Shown one piece after another: positions 62,518-64,000 of a stretch of DNA of 64,000 nucleotides. This DNA is from Kallotenue papyrolyticum (GTDB lineage: Bacteria > Chloroflexota > Chloroflexia > Chloroflexales > Kallotenuaceae): the NCBI RefSeq assembly GCF_000526415.1, contig NZ_JAGA01000004.1, forward strand, positions 186,001-250,000, in the 5' to 3' direction. How positions within the stretch are numbered: the first letter of the stretch is position 1; every line of letters starts with the position of its first letter. The translations under genes were made by a program, and so were the position numbers. The notes below the pieces were generated by a model. The model saw nothing but the letters and a program-made list of their open reading frames with translations, did no database searches and was not told the DNA's origin.

Positions 62518-64000
62518 ATGCACGATCTGCTGATCACCAATGCCCGCATCCACACGCTCGATGCGGCGCGGCCCCTGGCGCGGCGCATGCTGGTGCGCGC
62601 CGGACGCATCGCGGCCTTGGATGAGGCCGTGCCCGACGCGGTCGACGCGCCTGTTCTGGACCTGGGCGGCGCGACGGTTGTGCCCGGCTTGATCGACTCG
62701 CACGTGCACCTTGTCTGGACCGGCGTGCGTCATTTCGCGCTCAGGCTGGCGGGCGTCACCACGTTGGCGGAGCTGCGCGAGCGGCTGGCCGCGGCAGCCG
62801 AGCAGCGCGCGCCCGGCCAGTTGATCCTGGGGCTGGACCTCGACATGGAAGCCTTCGATCCCGCACCGACCGCCGCCGATCTGGATGCGGTCGCGCCACG
62901 GCACCCGGTGCTGCTCAAGGGCGATACCGGCCACCTGACGCTGGCCAACACCCTGGCGATGCAGCACTTCGCGGTTGGGCCAACTACGCCCGGCTGGCAC
63001 GCCGATGGCCGGCTCATCGGAGCGGCCAACACTGCGGTCGCCTGGCGCGGCCCCAACGAGTTCGCCGCGGCGATCGGCTGGGAGCGTGTGCTGCGCGCCG
63101 CCGCCGAGGAAGCCGCGCGCGTCGGGCTGACGACGCTCCATGCCCTCGAAGGCGCAGATGCCGCCGACGATCCCGGGGTGCGCGCGCTGCTCCAGCAGGC
63201 GAGCAGGCTACCGGTGCGCACCGTAGTGTACTGGCAGACCACCCATGTGGCTGCCGCGCAGGCGCTGAGCCTGCCGCGCATCGGCGGCTGCATCTGGATC
63301 GACGGCGACTTCGGCCCGCACACCGCTGCGCTCAAGCAGCCCTACGCCGACTGCCCATGCACCTGTGGCGAGCTCTACCTGAGCGATGAACGTCTGCAGG
63401 CGTTTGTGGACGCGGCCCATACCGCCGGCCTGCAGATCGCCCTGCACTGCGTCGGCGATGCAGCCGTCGCGCAGGTGTTGCGCGCCTATCGTCGCGCGCT
63501 CGAACGCTGGCCGCGCGCCGACCATCGTCATCGCATCGAGCACTTCGAGGTCTATGACGATGATCTGCTGCGCGAAGCGCGGGCGCTGGGCATCGCGGTC
63601 GCGCTCCAGCCCGCCTTCGACGGCTATTTCGGCGGCATCGCTCACAACGCGCAGTATCTCGGCTGGGAGCGCGCCCAACGCGCCGACGCGATCGCCACCT
63701 TTGATCGCCACGGCATTCCCATTGGCGGCGGGTCGGACAGCACCGTCACGCCGCTCGGCCCGCTCTACGGCATGCACTGCGCCGTGAATCATTCCAACCC
63801 GCGCGAGCGGGTTACGCCCGAACGCGCGCTGCGCCTGTGGACCATCGACAACGCTTACCTGGCCTTCGAGGAGCACGACAAAGGCTCGCTCGCGCCCGGC
63901 AAGCTGGCCGATTTCGTCGCGCTGGACGCCGATCCGCTGGCCGTGGCGCCTGCGTCGATCAAGGACATCCAGGTGCGCCTCACGGTCATGGGCGGCGCGA
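62518..64000 (+). CDS. Amidohydrolase family protein (YtcJ-like), partial
   Basis: The frame is open from ATG 62518 to the right edge (494 residues), and the C-terminus is missing. Motifs are VVPGLIDSHVHLVW (the HxH metal site), GLTTLHALEG, LHCVGDAA, HRIEHFEVYDDD and GGGSDSTVTPLGPLYG, then KGSLAPGKLADFVALD near the end. It matches the YtcJ-like/NfdA branch of metal-dependent amidohydrolases that act on formamides or other amides. The substrate is unknown. It is divergent from arsR and shares the upstream gap. Confidence 0.9.
   Translation, partial: MHDLLITNARIHTLDAARPLARRMLVRAGRIAALDEAVPDAVDAPVLDLGGATVVPGLIDSHVHLVWTGVRHFALRLAGVTTLAELRERLAAAAEQRAPGQLILGLDLDMEAFDPAPTAADLDAVAPRHPVLLKGDTGHLTLANTLAMQHFAVGPTTPGWHADGRLIGAANTAVAWRGPNEFAAAIGWERVLRAAAEEAARVGLTTLHALEGADAADDPGVRALLQQASRLPVRTVVYWQTTHVAAAQALSLPRIGGCIWIDGDFGPHTAALKQPYADCPCTCGELYLSDERLQAFVDAAHTAGLQIALHCVGDAAVAQVLRAYRRALERWPRADHRHRIEHFEVYDDDLLREARALGIAVALQPAFDGYFGGIAHNAQYLGWERAQRADAIATFDRHGIPIGGGSDSTVTPLGPLYGMHCAVNHSNPRERVTPERALRLWTIDNAYLAFEEHDKGSLAPGKLADFVALDADPLAVAPASIKDIQVRLTVMGGA

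Overview
The window is GC-rich chromosomal DNA from a bacterium most like a member of the Chloroflexota (class Chloroflexia). This is inferred from gene content, not from a marker gene: Ser/Pro/Glu-rich lipoprotein solute-binding proteins, a GT-C membrane glycosyltransferase, contiguous mreBCD/PBP2 and minCDE genes, and paired sugar ABC operons. One tRNA gene (Asp, GTC) is present. No rRNA, CRISPR array or insertion sequence was seen.

Region 1 (1 to about 8.8 kb) is an integrated element that resembles a filamentous phage (inovirus). It has a compact minus-strand run of overlapping genes. In order of transcription these are tiny one-helix membrane proteins, a 60-residue coat-like protein, two large secreted surface proteins (one with an NlpC/P60 cell-wall hydrolase domain), a pVI-sized membrane protein, and a Zot-like P-loop ATPase that runs off the left edge. 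An intergenic region full of nested palindromes lies upstream. A 48-bp tandem repeat, a duplicated terminator/ribosome-binding-site module and a plus-strand tyrosine recombinase close the right side. No replication initiator is visible, and the left end lies outside the window.

Region 2 (8.8-19.9 kb) is housekeeping: a GT-C glycosyltransferase, then the cell-shape and division block mreB-mreC-mreD-PBP2-minC-minD-minE, an AI-2E/PerM-family permease and a GNAT acetyltransferase.

Region 3 (19.9-37.6 kb, all minus strand) is a carbohydrate locus. A LacI regulator, a six-hairpin glycosidase, two complete sugar ABC importers, a YesL-like membrane protein, two paralogous tiny acidic proteins, a sigma/anti-sigma-like fusion protein and a GH13_18 phosphorylase lie in series. 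Both importers carry a strong stem-loop between the binding-protein and permease genes.

Region 4 (37.7-51.5 kb) is mixed: small hypotheticals, a VOC protein, a flavin monooxygenase divergent from a MarR regulator across a large palindrome, guaA, treS, citrate synthase, a holin-4-like membrane protein, two SnoaL-like proteins, a HAD/HerA-like ATPase fusion and ychF.

Region 5 (51.6-55.7 kb) is a Pgl-like glycan cluster (glycosyltransferase, PglC-type phosphoglycosyltransferase, PglD-type acyltransferase, PglE-type aminotransferase) behind a strikingly AT-rich leader. Region 6 (55.7-64 kb) has an HD-domain protein, a DUF1360 protein, tRNA-Asp, a beta-phosphoglucomutase-like HAD plus GH65 phosphorylase pair, a cluster of dispersed palindromic repeats, an arsR/small ORF/arsM locus with duplicated operator-like sites, and a truncated amidohydrolase.

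Taken together, GH13_18, GH65 with its HAD partner, TreS, the six-hairpin glycosidase and two importers suggest uptake and phosphorolysis of glucosides and trehalose-type sugars. Functions are read from motifs and remembered family features; no database search was run.
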